A stretch of DNA of 64,000 bases, taken from NCBI RefSeq assembly GCF_000275865.1, contig NZ_CM001555.1, positions 434,001 to 498,000 of the forward strand, read 5' to 3'. The notes beneath the pieces were generated by a model. It saw only the letters and a list, made by a program, of their open reading frames with translations. It did no database searches and was not told the DNA's origin. Made by a program: the position numbers and the translations under genes. The DNA comes from Methanofollis liminatans DSM 4140. Lineage in GTDB: Archaea; Halobacteriota; Methanomicrobia; Methanomicrobiales; Methanofollaceae. Of the stretch, positions 46,000 through 55,066 are shown piece after piece; the stretch's first letter is position 1, and every line of letters begins with the position of its first letter.

Positions 46000-46527
46000 G
46001 TGCGGATCACCATCAGCGGGCCGCCCGGGAGTGGCACGACGTCACTTGCCCGGTATCTTGCCGGGAAGCACGGCTACCGGGTGATATCGGCGGGAGAGAT
46101 GTTTCGGGCGCTGGCGCAGGAGCGCGGCATGTCGCTCGCTGCGTTCGGTGCCCTTGCCGAGTCCGATCCCTCGGTGGACAAACTGATCGATGCGCGCCAG
46201 AAGGAGACGGCCGAGGCGGCTGACGATATTGTTGTCGAGGGGAGGCTGTCTGGCTGGATGGTCTCGAACGCCGACATCAGGATCTGGCTGACGGCGTCTC
46301 CTGAGTGTCGTATCGGGCGCATCTCCTCGCGGGACGGCGAGGAGGAGGAGGCTGCACGCCTCCATACGGAGGAGAGGCAGGCCTGCGAGCGGACCAGGTA
46401 TCTGACGTATTACGGGATCGATATCGAGGATCTCTCGGTGTACGATCTGGTGCTCAGTTCGGAGCGCTGGAACGTCGAGGGCCTCGGGGCGATTGCGGAC
46501 GCGGCGATCGCCGCGTCCATCCGCTGA
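46000..46527 (+). CDS. cmk: Cytidylate kinase, archaeal type
   Basis: 175-residue CMP kinase. The P-loop reads ISGPPGSGTTSLARYLA (residues 5-21), the NMP part ISAGEMFRALAQERGMSLAA follows, and the segment VVEGRLSGWM lies near residue 78. The start codon is GTG at 46000, one base after the DUF106 stop. It ends the ribosomal/secY operon: a run of six T follows at 46532-46537. A pseudouridine synthase gene often found next is absent. Confidence 0.92.
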   Translation: MRITISGPPGSGTTSLARYLAGKHGYRVISAGEMFRALAQERGMSLAAFGALAESDPSVDKLIDARQKETAEAADDIVVEGRLSGWMVSNADIRIWLTASPECRIGRISSRDGEEEEAARLHTEERQACERTRYLTYYGIDIEDLSVYDLVLSSERWNVEGLGAIADAAIAASIR

Positions 46528-46912
46528 TCTCTTTTTTGGCTCTTTTCGATTGCGTTTTGCAGTTCGGCTTCAGGAGCGCCTGTTTTGGGATTCTCTGCAT
46601 CTCGTTCGATGGGGAGAAATTGCCCCTGTGCGGCTCTTCCTTCCTGTCAGGGCGTCGCGTGAAACGGAGGGTTGATCTGGATGCCGGTCTCTTTGTGTGA
46701 TTTTCCATAAGGAGCGCACGCGAAGGCGCGAAGGTGCGCGGAGTAGAACCTGGAATGAGGGTGCGGTGGACAGGTGCCCTGAGGGTATGAGTCCGGGGTT
46801 TGGGCTGGTGTCGCCCGCCCCCCGGATCGTGAAAAGTGGGTGGGGTGTCTGGATTGTGTGGATGGAATTGAGACGCTGGTGTGGTGATTGTGCGTGGTCT
46901 TTGTGCCTGTGC
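46528..46912. other. Gap with no recognised gene
   Basis: After a T-rich likely terminator (46532-46537) this 385-base stretch has no frame with a ribosome binding site and recognisable protein. It is lower in GC than the operon at first, then becomes mixed. The only structured-looking element is a run of poorly conserved repeats of TGG/GGTG. I see no RNA gene. Confidence 0.5.
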
Positions 46913-47146
46913 TCACCTCGCCACAGGGATGCCCGGGGTGTACCTGATCTGCTCGCGCAGGAGGGGATGCAGGGAGGGCGCCCGGGCGAGATCGTGCAGT
47001 GCGGCCACCGCCTCTTCGTTGCCTCCCCGCGCCATCCCGAAAAGGATGTCCACGGCGTCGCGCTGGATTTCGTTTATCATCGGTTCGTTGCAGTCCTTTA
47101 CAGAGAGGTAGAGGTGGAGTACGGTTTCGTCCTTGAAGTAATGCAA
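46913..47146 (-). CDS. Conserved-looking small protein of 77 residues, TTG start
   Basis: The frame starts TTG and reads LHYFKDETVLHLYLSVKDCN, then EPMINEIQRDAVDILFGMAR and GGNEEAVAALHDLARAPSLH. It is preceded by a Shine-Dalgarno AGGTGAG seven bases upstream, and an AT-rich TATA-like stretch (TTAATTTTTAAAAATAG on the minus strand, about 47169-47185) lies further up. The helical composition with alternating Leu/Ala suggests a HEAT-like or small helical protein. I do not recognise a family. Confidence 0.6.
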   Translation of the reverse strand: MHYFKDETVLHLYLSVKDCNEPMINEIQRDAVDILFGMARGGNEEAVAALHDLARAPSLHPLLREQIRYTPGIPVAR

Positions 47147-47289
47147 TCTCTCACCTGATCATATGAACTATTTTTAAAAATTAAATTGTTTTTGTTAACT
47201 TAACCTGCGGCGGTGAGGTGCTGCAGACTATGATTGCGGCAAATATGGGCCAGAGAGGATGGCGTCCGGCGCCCGTCGCTCCGCCGGTC

Positions 47290-47538
47290 TCAGCGATCCT
47301 TCTTGCCGGTCTGATCGACGGCATCGCCCTGATCCTCACCTGACCCGGCGATGATCGCGCAGACTCTGCCCACCTGCCCGTCGGTGAGTCTCACCTTGAT
47401 CCCGTGCGGGTGGTGGGGGGAATTCGTAAGGATGGCGGCGACAACACCGCGCGTCTTCTTTCCTGTTCTCTGATCGGCTTTCAGGACGATGTCCACGGTC
47501 AGACCGGGCCTGATATCGCGTCTCCACTCTCCGCTCAT
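47290..47538 (-). CDS. YwbE family protein
   Basis: 82-residue small protein of the YwbE family, function unknown. The conserved core DIRPGLTVDIVLKADQRTGK (residues 7-26), then RGVVAAILTNSPHHPHGIKV and RLTDGQVGRVCAI, is nearly the consensus. Start chosen at MSGEWRRDIRPG; in-frame ATG and TTG codons upstream (47547, 47565) would add up to nine residues. No Shine-Dalgarno is obvious, so it may be leaderless. Confidence 0.82.
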   Translation of the reverse strand: MSGEWRRDIRPGLTVDIVLKADQRTGKKTRGVVAAILTNSPHHPHGIKVRLTDGQVGRVCAIIAGSGEDQGDAVDQTGKKDR

Positions 47539-47785
47539 CCGTATCATGTTGGTATGGGAGGGCAAGAACGTGATGATGGTGGCGGGGGCTCATTTTTCCC
47601 GGGCCGGTCTTTGTGAACCTTTCCGGCCTGCCGCTTCCCTTTCTGAAAATATGTGGTTCCCGGCGATTTTCTGGCCAGGCGCCCCTCCTCCGCCGGTGTA
47701 AATCCCTGCTCTTCCTCTCGGATAAAGACGAATGAAAAACCCTTTTAATGTTGCTGGAAGTATAGGTACTGAGAGTGGATTATCA

Positions 47786-48202
47786 ATGGGTGCAACGAAA
47801 GAAGGTTTTTACAATACGGTTGAGCGCGACCTGAAGAAGGCCTACAGGAATGAAGAAGGCTGGACTCTTGAGCGCCGCCCCCGTATCGATGGCGCGGACC
47901 CGGACTATCTCCTGATCAGGAAAAAGCCCGGCATGGTGGAGCGCATCCTGGTCAATGTGAAGATTGCCGCCGAGGTACCGGCCACCGACTTCGAAGCCCT
48001 CAATGCATCGGTCATGGACCTGAAGACCCGGAAGATTCCGGTCGCAAAGGCCCTTCTTGTCGTCCCCAGGGACGTGAAAGTGCCGGCAGACACAAAGGGT
48101 GTGGATCTCTTCTACCTCAACTCCTATGCCGTCAAGGGCGGCGAGGTGATCTGGGGGCGCAGCAGCCTGCGCGCAGAGGACGGAACCCCCGTCCTTGCGT
48201 AA
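47786..48202 (+). CDS. Hypothetical protein of 138 residues
   Basis: A well-formed frame with a TATA-like CCCTTTTAATG (about 47740-47750) and the ATG at 47786. The sequence starts MGATKEGFYNTVERDLKKAY and has a charged middle (RRPRIDGADPDYLLIRKKPG) followed by VERILVNVKIAAEVPATDFE. The mix of beta-strand and helix suggests a small globular domain, perhaps related to restriction-endonuclease-like folds (D-then-KV pattern), but no family can be named with confidence. An upstream in-frame ATG (47732) lies before the TATA box. Confidence 0.65.
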   Translation: MGATKEGFYNTVERDLKKAYRNEEGWTLERRPRIDGADPDYLLIRKKPGMVERILVNVKIAAEVPATDFEALNASVMDLKTRKIPVAKALLVVPRDVKVPADTKGVDLFYLNSYAVKGGEVIWGRSSLRAEDGTPVLA

Positions 48203-48374
48203 GGCGGAAAAAAATCTTATTTTTCAAGAGAATTCTTAAAAAAAGGAAGGTTTTGGGTGCCAGAAATTGGCCTGAAGGCGATGCGCCGCAGCACGCCACA
48301 TGCCTCCGGCTATGTAACCCCTTGATGCCGGGCATATTAAATCTGTCTATTTAACTCATGCCAGATGTTAACCT

Positions 48375-49724
48375 TTACCTGCGGTCAACGAGCCGTTTCG
48401 GCCTCCCCCTGATAGCGGCGAGTTCGAGGCCGCCGGGAGGGGTGAAGTTGAAGATCACCGAGAGCTGCCCCTCTTCATGGATCTCCGAGATTTCGGGTCT
48501 TTCATGGAAGAGGGCGTTGAAAAATGACCGTTTAATCGCCGCCTGATCCGCAGTCGCCGGATCGATGCATTCCATGCTCACCCGCAGCGTCGTCTCATCC
48601 CCGTCGCCGTAGAGGAATGCCTCGTATTCGCCGGTGATGCTCTTCATGTTCTCGGGCTGGAAGACGGCGCGCTCGATGTCGACCCGGTTGATGGCGCATC
48701 CGTGGACGACGATCGTCTCGGCATCGCGCCAGGGCGGTTCGATCTTCATATGCGTCCGGCCGCATGCGCACCGATCCCTGGTCAGGACGCGGCTGTTGTC
48801 CTCGGTGTCGTAGTTGATCAGGAGGGTGCCGGCCTTTTCGCCGACCGGGAGGAGGGTGGTGAGGACGAGCCTTCCCTTCTCCCCGTCCCTGACGAAGCGC
48901 TCCATCGCCGGGTCGTAGAGGTCGACGTGGACGAGGTCTTCAGGGCAGTGCAGCCCGGCCTTCACCCTGCACTCGCCGCACATCGTCCCTTCTGTCGAGC
49001 CGTAGGTGTTGTAGACCGGGCAGTTCCAGACCTCCTCGAGATAGGTGCGCGCCTCCTCGGCAAAGCTCTCCCCGCCGACGATTAAACGGCTCACCCCCGA
49101 CTCCTCAGGGGCGATTCCCTCGTCTGAGAGCCTGCGCGCCAGCCTGAGGAGTTTGAAGACGCTGCCGACGATCGCCGTCGGGCGGTAGGTCCTGATCACG
49201 CGCACCGGGAAGGTGCATTTCCCGGTGGGAATGACGGTCACCCCCATCGCGTGCGCCGCAAGCGTCATGGTGTTCGCCCCGACGTTCATGCCGTATGAGG
49301 CGCAGACGACCACGCGGTCGCCCTGGCTGATCCCTTCCATCGCAAAGGCCCGGGAATACTTCTCGGCGTAGCGGAGCCAGTCCTCCCAGGTCAGAAAGAA
49401 GGACTTCGGGACGCCGCTCGTCCCGCTCGTCTCGTGGATGGTGAAGACGTCCTTCCAGTCCACGGAGAGAAACTCGAAATCCGGGGTGGCCGGAGGCTGG
49501 TGCTCGCGGATCGTCCCGCCGCCGATGACCGGGAGTTCGAGGAGGTCTTCGTGGCAGGTGACCGAGGCGGGGTCGATCCGGTGGGCGGCGAACCATTTTC
49601 GGTAAAATGGGGAGTGTTCGTCGGCGTACCTGACCGTGTAGCGCACCCGCTCGTCGACCAGGGCGTCGAGGTCCCCGCGGTCCATCGTCTCGACCTCTCT
49701 GTTCCAGTAGGCGTCCTCGTCCAT
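48375..49724 (-). CDS. Phenylacetate-CoA ligase family protein, coenzyme F390 synthetase-like
   Basis: 449-residue adenylate-forming enzyme. The ATP-binding P-loop-like motif is HETSGTSGVPKSFFLTWEDW (about residues 95-114), and the second core motif reads VYNTYGSTEGTMCGECR near residue 245, with TLLINYDTEDNSRVL near 315. In methanogens this family includes F390 synthetase, which adenylylates or guanylylates coenzyme F420, so that activity is possible. A Cys cluster (RDRCACGRTHMKIEPPW) near 330 resembles a zinc site found in PaaK-like archaeal members. True phenylacetate activation is unlikely in a methanogen. The start is MDEDAYWNREVE; the frame stays open upstream but lacks family similarity there. 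Confidence 0.8.
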   Translation of the reverse strand: MDEDAYWNREVETMDRGDLDALVDERVRYTVRYADEHSPFYRKWFAAHRIDPASVTCHEDLLELPVIGGGTIREHQPPATPDFEFLSVDWKDVFTIHETSGTSGVPKSFFLTWEDWLRYAEKYSRAFAMEGISQGDRVVVCASYGMNVGANTMTLAAHAMGVTVIPTGKCTFPVRVIRTYRPTAIVGSVFKLLRLARRLSDEGIAPEESGVSRLIVGGESFAEEARTYLEEVWNCPVYNTYGSTEGTMCGECRVKAGLHCPEDLVHVDLYDPAMERFVRDGEKGRLVLTTLLPVGEKAGTLLINYDTEDNSRVLTRDRCACGRTHMKIEPPWRDAETIVVHGCAINRVDIERAVFQPENMKSITGEYEAFLYGDGDETTLRVSMECIDPATADQAAIKRSFFNALFHERPEISEIHEEGQLSVIFNFTPPGGLELAAIRGRPKRLVDRR

Positions 49725-49806
49725 GATCGATGGAGTGGACCGTTGACCTCGTGAAGGTTGCGGACGGGCGAAGCCTCCATCTCTGCCGGGCGCAGAATGT
49801 AGAGGT

Positions 49807-50409
49807 ATGTGGCAGGATGGGCGATCTGTCCGGGTGAAGATCTGCGGGCTGACCCGGCCCGAAGACGCTGCGGCGGCTGAGAGGGCCGGAGCGGACGCCG
49901 TGGGTGTGGTAATGTGCTCTGACTCGCCGCGCTCGATCGGGGCCGGTGCGGCGCGTGCAGTCTTCTCGGCCGTCGGGCCGTTCACGGCGACGGTGGTCGT
50001 GACCCATACGGCCGATCCCGGGGAGATCGACCGGATTCTTGCCCTGCGCCCGACGGCCGTCCAGATCTCGTACCCCCATGAGGTGCCGGCCGATGCAGGG
50101 GTCAGGGTGATCAGGGTGACGGGGCAGGGCAGGCCGCTGCCCCCCGGGAGGGCTGATGCGTATATCGTGGACGAGAGCTGCGGGAAAGGCCGCCCCTTCG
50201 ACCCGGCCTTTGCCAGAGCGTTTGCGGAGCGGAGCAGCCTGCCGGTGATCCTTGCCGGCGGGCTCACGCCTGAGAACGTGGGGGCGGCGATCGCCGCGGT
50301 GCGCCCCTATGCGGTGGACGTCTGTTCTGGGGTGGAGACGGCGCCGGGGGTCAAGGACCACGGCCTGATCGAGCGCTTTATCGCCGCAGCGAAGGGGACG
50401 CCTCAGTAG
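49807..50409 (+). CDS. trpF: Phosphoribosylanthranilate isomerase
   Basis: Third step of tryptophan synthesis (PRA to CdRP). The 200 residues form a TIM barrel with the N-terminal signature VRVKICGLTRPEDAAAAERA (residues 8-27; catalytic Cys13), the Asp loop YIVDESCGKGRPFD near residues 118-131 and GGLTPENVGAAI near 151. It is separated from other trp genes. Start could be the ATG at 49807 or the GTG of VRVKICG. Its end overlaps the convergent flavodoxin gene by seven bases. Confidence 0.9.
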   Translation: MWQDGRSVRVKICGLTRPEDAAAAERAGADAVGVVMCSDSPRSIGAGAARAVFSAVGPFTATVVVTHTADPGEIDRILALRPTAVQISYPHEVPADAGVRVIRVTGQGRPLPPGRADAYIVDESCGKGRPFDPAFARAFAERSSLPVILAGGLTPENVGAAIAAVRPYAVDVCSGVETAPGVKDHGLIERFIAAAKGTPQ

Positions 50410-51341
50410 CGGAGGGTCTGCTTCATCGCATGGCCCTGCCGCTTGAATGCGGCGTTGAGGAACTCGGCCTTCTCAGGCGTGATCCTGATGACGTTGAGAT
50501 CGACGTTCGCGGCCCTGAGTCGGTCGGGGTCGATGTTGCGGAGGGCGAGCGCCTCCGCGTGCCCGGCGGCGCCCGGCCTGAGGATCTCGGCCCTGCCCTC
50601 GACCTGGAGCCCCGCGATATCCTCCATCGTGGTATATTCCGTATAGACGGCGAGGGCGACCGCCGGGCTTCTGAGGAGGTGCGCGAACTTCTCGCCTCCC
50701 TCGCTGTAGATGTAAATCTTCCCGTTCTCGAAGAGGTAATCGACCGTCGTCGCCCTGACCCGGTCGTCGTGGCCGGTGGCGAGGACGCAGATGTGGTTGG
50801 CCTTGAGGTAGTCCTCGACCGCCGTTTTGATCGCCGCTTCGGCCATCTGCCCGCCGCACGCCATCCGCTCCCGCAGGGCGAGGGCGAAGGCGGTCACCGC
50901 CCCCATGTCGGTGAGGTCCCGGTCTTCGAGGACAAAATCGGTCTTTTTCGCGTAGAGGGTGAGGGCGGTCAGGTCGTCCCGGTCAAGGCGCCCCACCTCC
51001 ATGCGCCCGCCGAACGCCACCGCCGGGGCGTCGCCCCCCACCATCTCACGCAGTTCTTTGAGGTATTCGTGCCCCTTGTGCAGGTTTATGCAGGTGCAGA
51101 AGAATGCCACCGGCTTTTTTCGCAGCCATGAGGCGTTGGTCTCGACGAAACGCCTGATCGCCGGCGCCACGTTGCCGTTGTAGATGGGCGTGCCGATCAC
51201 AAAGAGGTCGAAGGACCGCATGTCGCTGGAAAACTCCTCTGGCCTGCAGGTCCGCGCCGGCCCGAGGACGAGGGCGATCGCCCCGGCGATCCCGGCCGTC
51301 GAGCCGTATTTGCTCTCATAGATGACGCATGTCCGCTGCAT
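50403..51341 (-). CDS. Flavodoxin domain fused to a pyridoxamine-phosphate-oxidase-like FMN domain
   Basis: 312-residue fusion. Residues 1-160 form a flavodoxin domain of the protoporphyrinogen-oxidase (HemG-like) type: CVIYESKYGSTAGIAGAIAL is the phosphate loop and FVIGTPIYNGNVAPAIRRFV follows. Residues 175-312 are a split-barrel FMN-binding domain like pyridoxamine 5'-phosphate oxidase (HICVLATGHDDRVRATTVDY, LLRSPAVALAVYTEYTTMED). Both should bind FMN. The role is probably flavin-mediated electron transfer; the partners are unknown. The start ATG at 51341 follows GAGGGG; an in-frame ATG 27 bases upstream is less likely. Confidence 0.82.
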   Translation of the reverse strand: MQRTCVIYESKYGSTAGIAGAIALVLGPARTCRPEEFSSDMRSFDLFVIGTPIYNGNVAPAIRRFVETNASWLRKKPVAFFCTCINLHKGHEYLKELREMVGGDAPAVAFGGRMEVGRLDRDDLTALTLYAKKTDFVLEDRDLTDMGAVTAFALALRERMACGGQMAEAAIKTAVEDYLKANHICVLATGHDDRVRATTVDYLFENGKIYIYSEGGEKFAHLLRSPAVALAVYTEYTTMEDIAGLQVEGRAEILRPGAAGHAEALALRNIDPDRLRAANVDLNVIRITPEKAEFLNAAFKRQGHAMKQTLRY

Positions 51342-51453
51342 GTGCCCCTCTTCTGCCCCGGCGCTCATAATACTTTGGAGGGTGGGGTGTCTCTCCGGGT
51401 TTGAAAAAGAGAGTGAATGTGTTCTGGAGGATGTGATGGAGGCCCGGGGGCTC

Positions 51454-53277
51454 TTATCGCCCGCCGACGCCTCCGCCGCCGAAACCTCCACCGCCGCCGA
51501 AGCCGCCTCCTCCAAAGCCGCCTCCGCCGCCGCCAGCCGAGGGCGGGGCGAAGGCGACGATCGGGACGAAGCCGAGGTGCATCGTGGAATAGAGGGGCAT
51601 GCCGGCCTCTCTGATGTTGATATTCAGGTCTTTCATCGCCGCTTCGACCCGGTCGCCGACGCCGAGGGCGGTGCCGTAGACCAGCCACTCGCCCCACATC
51701 GAGATGTCGGCCGGGGCGTACTTCCTGATCTGCGCCAGGTCTGAGAGGAAGTGGGCGAAGGCGTCCCACTCCAGTTTCTCCCGGTAGCGGTCGTCCTTCC
51801 AGTGGCCGAAGAGGGTGGAGGGGAAGGCGAGGGCGACGGCTACCTCGGCGATCGCCGCTCCTGAGAGGAATATCGCCGGCAAGGCGAGGTAGCCGGTCGC
51901 CGGCGCCATGACGATGACCAGGACGGCAAGGGCGAGGACGATGACGCCCAGGAAGAGGAGGGGGGCGACAAGGGTCCGGCCGTCGGTGGCGTATCGCCGG
52001 GAGAGCGAGGCGTCCACGCTGCTCTGGAGGGCCTTGAGTCCGCCCTGGAAGCGCATGATCGCCGTCTCCGCCGCCTTGTCGTGCGCCGCCCTGGCCGCGA
52101 GCGCTTCGAGGGTGGCGGTGTCGAAGGTCCGGCCTTCGGTGAGGTTGGCGAGGTAGGTGAGCACCCGCTGCTCGTAGGCATCGTCCGAGGTCTGGGTGTT
52201 GACGGTGATCAGCACGCCCGTCCCTTCGGTCTTCTCCTTCACGGTCACGGCGCCCTTCCGGTGGAGGTCGAGCACCGTTGCATAGAAGCCGTTCTCGTCG
52301 AACTCGAGGACGTCGCCCGTGAAGAGGAGGTTCACCTGCCAGGGTTTCAGGGCGGTGTTCGGGGTGACGCTGAGGTAATCGGGGACCGTGAACGCTTTTT
52401 CCCGTCCCCAGCGCAGGTAGACCAGGAGGAGGGCGAAGGGGATGAGGAGGGCGAGCAAGGCTGCAATGACGAGGAGGGCGAAGGCTGCTGAGTAGGGGAG
52501 GTTATACCAGAAGGCGCCCGACTCGGTCTTTCCCCTGATATCGTCCACCTGTGACGGGACGCCGTTCAAGCGGTCCTTCGCCCCCGCGTCCAGGAGGAGT
52601 TCGACTGCCACGATATCGTTTTCAGGGGCGCTCCCGGTGATCGTCACGGTGTTCCCGTCCCTGGCGACGTCCAGACCGGGCGGGTAGGCATAGACCGTCT
52701 CGATCCCGGTCCAGTCAGGGAGAACGATCGAGAGGTGGCGGTACGGGATGTGTTCGCGCACCAGTTTGAGGTTGAGGTGCGTGTTCACGTCGTCGTACTC
52801 GATCGGCGGGACGACGGCGTAGCGGTACTCGACGGTGTAGGTCCCGGCGTCGAAGTATTCGGGGGTATAGATCCCGAGCTCGTTTGCGTAGGCGTTCTGC
52901 CTGATGAACGCCTTCTCCGTCTCGGTTGCGTCCGGGACGACGACGACATCGCCGGAATAGTCCTTTGCGTAGCCGATGACGCCTTCGGGCACTTCCATGC
53001 CGAGATACCTGATGTGCGCGCTCTCCCTATCCGCAAAGGTCAGGGTATCGTCGAAGTAGCGGAAGAGCATCCGGTACTCGCCCGAGACCCGGACGTCATA
53101 GGTGTAGCGTTCGAGGAGGGTGCCGTTCTCGTAAAAGACGGCCTGATAATCGTCGACGACCAGGTCGCCCTCGAAGAGGGGGGGCAGCACCACCGCGGCG
53201 CCGACTGCAAGGGCGCCGACGAAAAAGGTGATGAGGACGAGGGTGGCAATCTGCCGGTTTTCGCTCAGCAGAACCAC
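51454..53277 (-). CDS. DUF2207 membrane protein with Gly-rich C-terminus
   Basis: 607-residue protein of the DUF2207 family (function unknown), in an operon with lemA. It has an N-terminal membrane helix (TLVLITFFVGALAVGAAVVL), a large extracellular beta domain (about residues 45-260), membrane helices near 275-300 and 440-500, and a glycine-rich tail (GGGGGGFGGGGFGGGGGFGG) typical of the family. The start codon is GTG two bases before the lemA stop-codon end region, since no ATG is available. DUF2207 and LemA proteins often occur together in prokaryotes. Confidence 0.85.
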   Translation of the reverse strand: MVLLSENRQIATLVLITFFVGALAVGAAVVLPPLFEGDLVVDDYQAVFYENGTLLERYTYDVRVSGEYRMLFRYFDDTLTFADRESAHIRYLGMEVPEGVIGYAKDYSGDVVVVPDATETEKAFIRQNAYANELGIYTPEYFDAGTYTVEYRYAVVPPIEYDDVNTHLNLKLVREHIPYRHLSIVLPDWTGIETVYAYPPGLDVARDGNTVTITGSAPENDIVAVELLLDAGAKDRLNGVPSQVDDIRGKTESGAFWYNLPYSAAFALLVIAALLALLIPFALLLVYLRWGREKAFTVPDYLSVTPNTALKPWQVNLLFTGDVLEFDENGFYATVLDLHRKGAVTVKEKTEGTGVLITVNTQTSDDAYEQRVLTYLANLTEGRTFDTATLEALAARAAHDKAAETAIMRFQGGLKALQSSVDASLSRRYATDGRTLVAPLLFLGVIVLALAVLVIVMAPATGYLALPAIFLSGAAIAEVAVALAFPSTLFGHWKDDRYREKLEWDAFAHFLSDLAQIRKYAPADISMWGEWLVYGTALGVGDRVEAAMKDLNINIREAGMPLYSTMHLGFVPIVAFAPPSAGGGGGGFGGGGFGGGGGFGGGGVGGR

Positions 53278-53278
53278 C

Positions 53279-53842
53279 TCAGAATGCGATCTTCGGCGCC
53301 CGCTCGATCTCTTCCTCGAACTCAAGGTAGTCCAGCTTGTTCATGTGGATGAGGGAGGCGACGATGTTCGAGGGGATGGTCTCGGTCATCGTGTTGAGCT
53401 GCTGGGCGATGTTGTTGTAGGTGTAGCGCTGGCGGGCGATCTCGTCCTCGATGCTCCTGATGGAGGCGGTCAGTTCGGAGACGGTCGCCTGCGTCTTCAG
53501 GTCAGGATACGCCTCGGCGACGGCGAAAAGTCTGCCGATCAGCGAGCGCGACTGTTTTTCGACCTCGTTGAGGTCGCCGGGGTCGGCTTTTCCGAGGCCG
53601 GCGCGCATTGCCGTCACCTGGGTGAGCGTCTCCTTCTCGAAGGAGGCATAACTCTTGACGGCGCCGAGGAGCTGCTCGATCTGGTCGAGACGTTTCTTCA
53701 TGGCGACCCTGATCTGCCCGAGCGTTGCCTCGCCCGAGTTCTTCAGGTTCATGAAGCGGTTGTAGATGCTCACGAACCACCCGATGAGGGCAAGGACGAC
53801 GATAACGACGACGGCGATCAGAATAATTGTGATCAGGTCCAT
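53279..53842 (-). CDS. lemA: LemA family protein
   Basis: 187-residue protein with an N-terminal membrane helix (IILIAVVVIVVLALIGWFVS) and a helical cytoplasmic domain. The family motif ESGEATLG-like NSGEATLGQIRVAMKKRLDQ (residues 34-53) and the IPSNIVASLIHMNKLDYLEF end are diagnostic. The ATG follows GGTGAAGAA. Function is unknown; the neighbour DUF2207 protein suggests a shared envelope role. Confidence 0.9.
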   Translation of the reverse strand: MDLITIILIAVVVIVVLALIGWFVSIYNRFMNLKNSGEATLGQIRVAMKKRLDQIEQLLGAVKSYASFEKETLTQVTAMRAGLGKADPGDLNEVEKQSRSLIGRLFAVAEAYPDLKTQATVSELTASIRSIEDEIARQRYTYNNIAQQLNTMTETIPSNIVASLIHMNKLDYLEFEEEIERAPKIAF

Positions 53843-53932
53843 TTCTTCACCTATGAGAGATTCCGCTCCTGCGAATAAGAAGATATGGATGTGCCGGATG
53901 GAACCGGATACGCAGCGTGCATGAGGGCTTCG

Positions 53933-55066
53933 ATGTTCGATCCTGTATCTCTTGCCCGCTGCCGCTCGTACGACCCTGACGAAGTGGGATCTGCTCTCTC
54001 TGCGGTGCTGGCGCCCCTCGGCGGCATGGCGGCGTTCGTAGAACCGGGTATGCGTGTCCTGGTGAAGCCCAACCTCCTCTCGGCCCGGCCCCCTGAGAGG
54101 GCGGTGACGACCCACCCGGCGGTGGTGCGGGCGGTGGTCGAGGCGGTGCAGGCGTGCGGGGGCGTCCCGGTGATCGGCGATTCGCCCGGTGGGCAGAACA
54201 CCCCATCCTCGTACGACGCCCTCCTCCGGACGACCGGGATGATGGGGGTGATCGAGGAGACGGGCTGCGAGTACGTGTACTTTGACGACGAGAGCGTCGC
54301 CGTCCCGTCTCCTGACGGCCTTGTCTTCCGCGGGTTCACGATCGCACGGGCGGTAGCAGACGCCGACGCCGTGATCTGCCTGCCCAAACTGAAGACCCAC
54401 CAGCTCACCGCATACTCCGGTGCGGTGAAAATTCTGTACGGCTGTATTCCCGGCATCACGAAGGCGGCCTACCACCTCCACGCCGGGCAGGATCGGGAGG
54501 TCTTCGCCGACCTCCTCCTCGACCTCCACGCCGCCATCCCGCCGTCGCTCTCTGTCATGGATGCCGTCGTCGGCATGGAGGGGAAGGGGCCGCAGAGCGG
54601 CAATCCCCGTCAGATCGGGCTGATTGCCGCCTCAGCGAGCTGCACCGCCCTGGACTACGCGGCGGCCCTTGCCGTCGGCCTCGACCCCCTCTCGGTCCCG
54701 ACGATCGCCCGCGCCGCCGCGCGGGGAGAGGGGCCGGCGGCTCCTGGCGATCTCCGGGTTCACGGCCCGCCCATTGCGGAGGTGCGGGTGGCGGACTTTG
54801 TCCCGGCCCCGGCGTCGCCGCCCTCTCTGCCGTCGTTTGTCACGCAGTTTGGCGGACGGCTCGTCGCCGCGCGCCCGCTCGTCGACGCCGGACGGTGCAC
54901 GGCCTGCGGCACCTGCGCCGCCGTCTGCCCGCCGCATGCGATCACGTTCGTGCCGGGCGAGATCCCGCAGATCGATGAAGAGGCGTGCATCAGGTGTTTC
55001 TGCTGCCAGGAACTCTGCCCGCAGGGGGCCGTTGAGATTGTCCGGCCCTCTGTCAGGGAGTATTAA
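53933..55066 (+). CDS. DUF362 protein with two [4Fe-4S] ferredoxin motifs
   Basis: 377-residue cytoplasmic iron-sulfur protein. The DUF362 domain (residues about 20-290) shows VLVKPNLLSARPPERAVTTH, VICLPKLKTHQLTAYSGAVK and the nearby GAVKILYGCIPG. The C-terminal ferredoxin domain has CTACGTCAAVCPP and CIRCFCCQELCPQ clusters for two [4Fe-4S] centres. Three in-frame ATGs precede the core; the one at 53933 is favoured by GAGGG six bases upstream. Function is unknown. Such proteins are common in methanogens and may take part in electron transfer or cofactor chemistry. The 3' end overlaps the convergent propeller gene by four bases. Confidence 0.85.
   Translation: MFDPVSLARCRSYDPDEVGSALSAVLAPLGGMAAFVEPGMRVLVKPNLLSARPPERAVTTHPAVVRAVVEAVQACGGVPVIGDSPGGQNTPSSYDALLRTTGMMGVIEETGCEYVYFDDESVAVPSPDGLVFRGFTIARAVADADAVICLPKLKTHQLTAYSGAVKILYGCIPGITKAAYHLHAGQDREVFADLLLDLHAAIPPSLSVMDAVVGMEGKGPQSGNPRQIGLIAASASCTALDYAAALAVGLDPLSVPTIARAAARGEGPAAPGDLRVHGPPIAEVRVADFVPAPASPPSLPSFVTQFGGRLVAARPLVDAGRCTACGTCAAVCPPHAITFVPGEIPQIDEEACIRCFCCQELCPQGAVEIVRPSVREY

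Noticed and set aside
46647-46916. Minus-strand frame of 89 residues in the gap after cmk
   Set aside because: It has a low-complexity His/Thr/Ser/Pro composition, no ribosome site and no recognisable domain.
49725-50267. N-terminal extension of the PaaK/F390-like gene
   Set aside because: The frame stays open upstream but overlaps trpF on the other strand and shows no family similarity; homologues begin near MDEDAYW.
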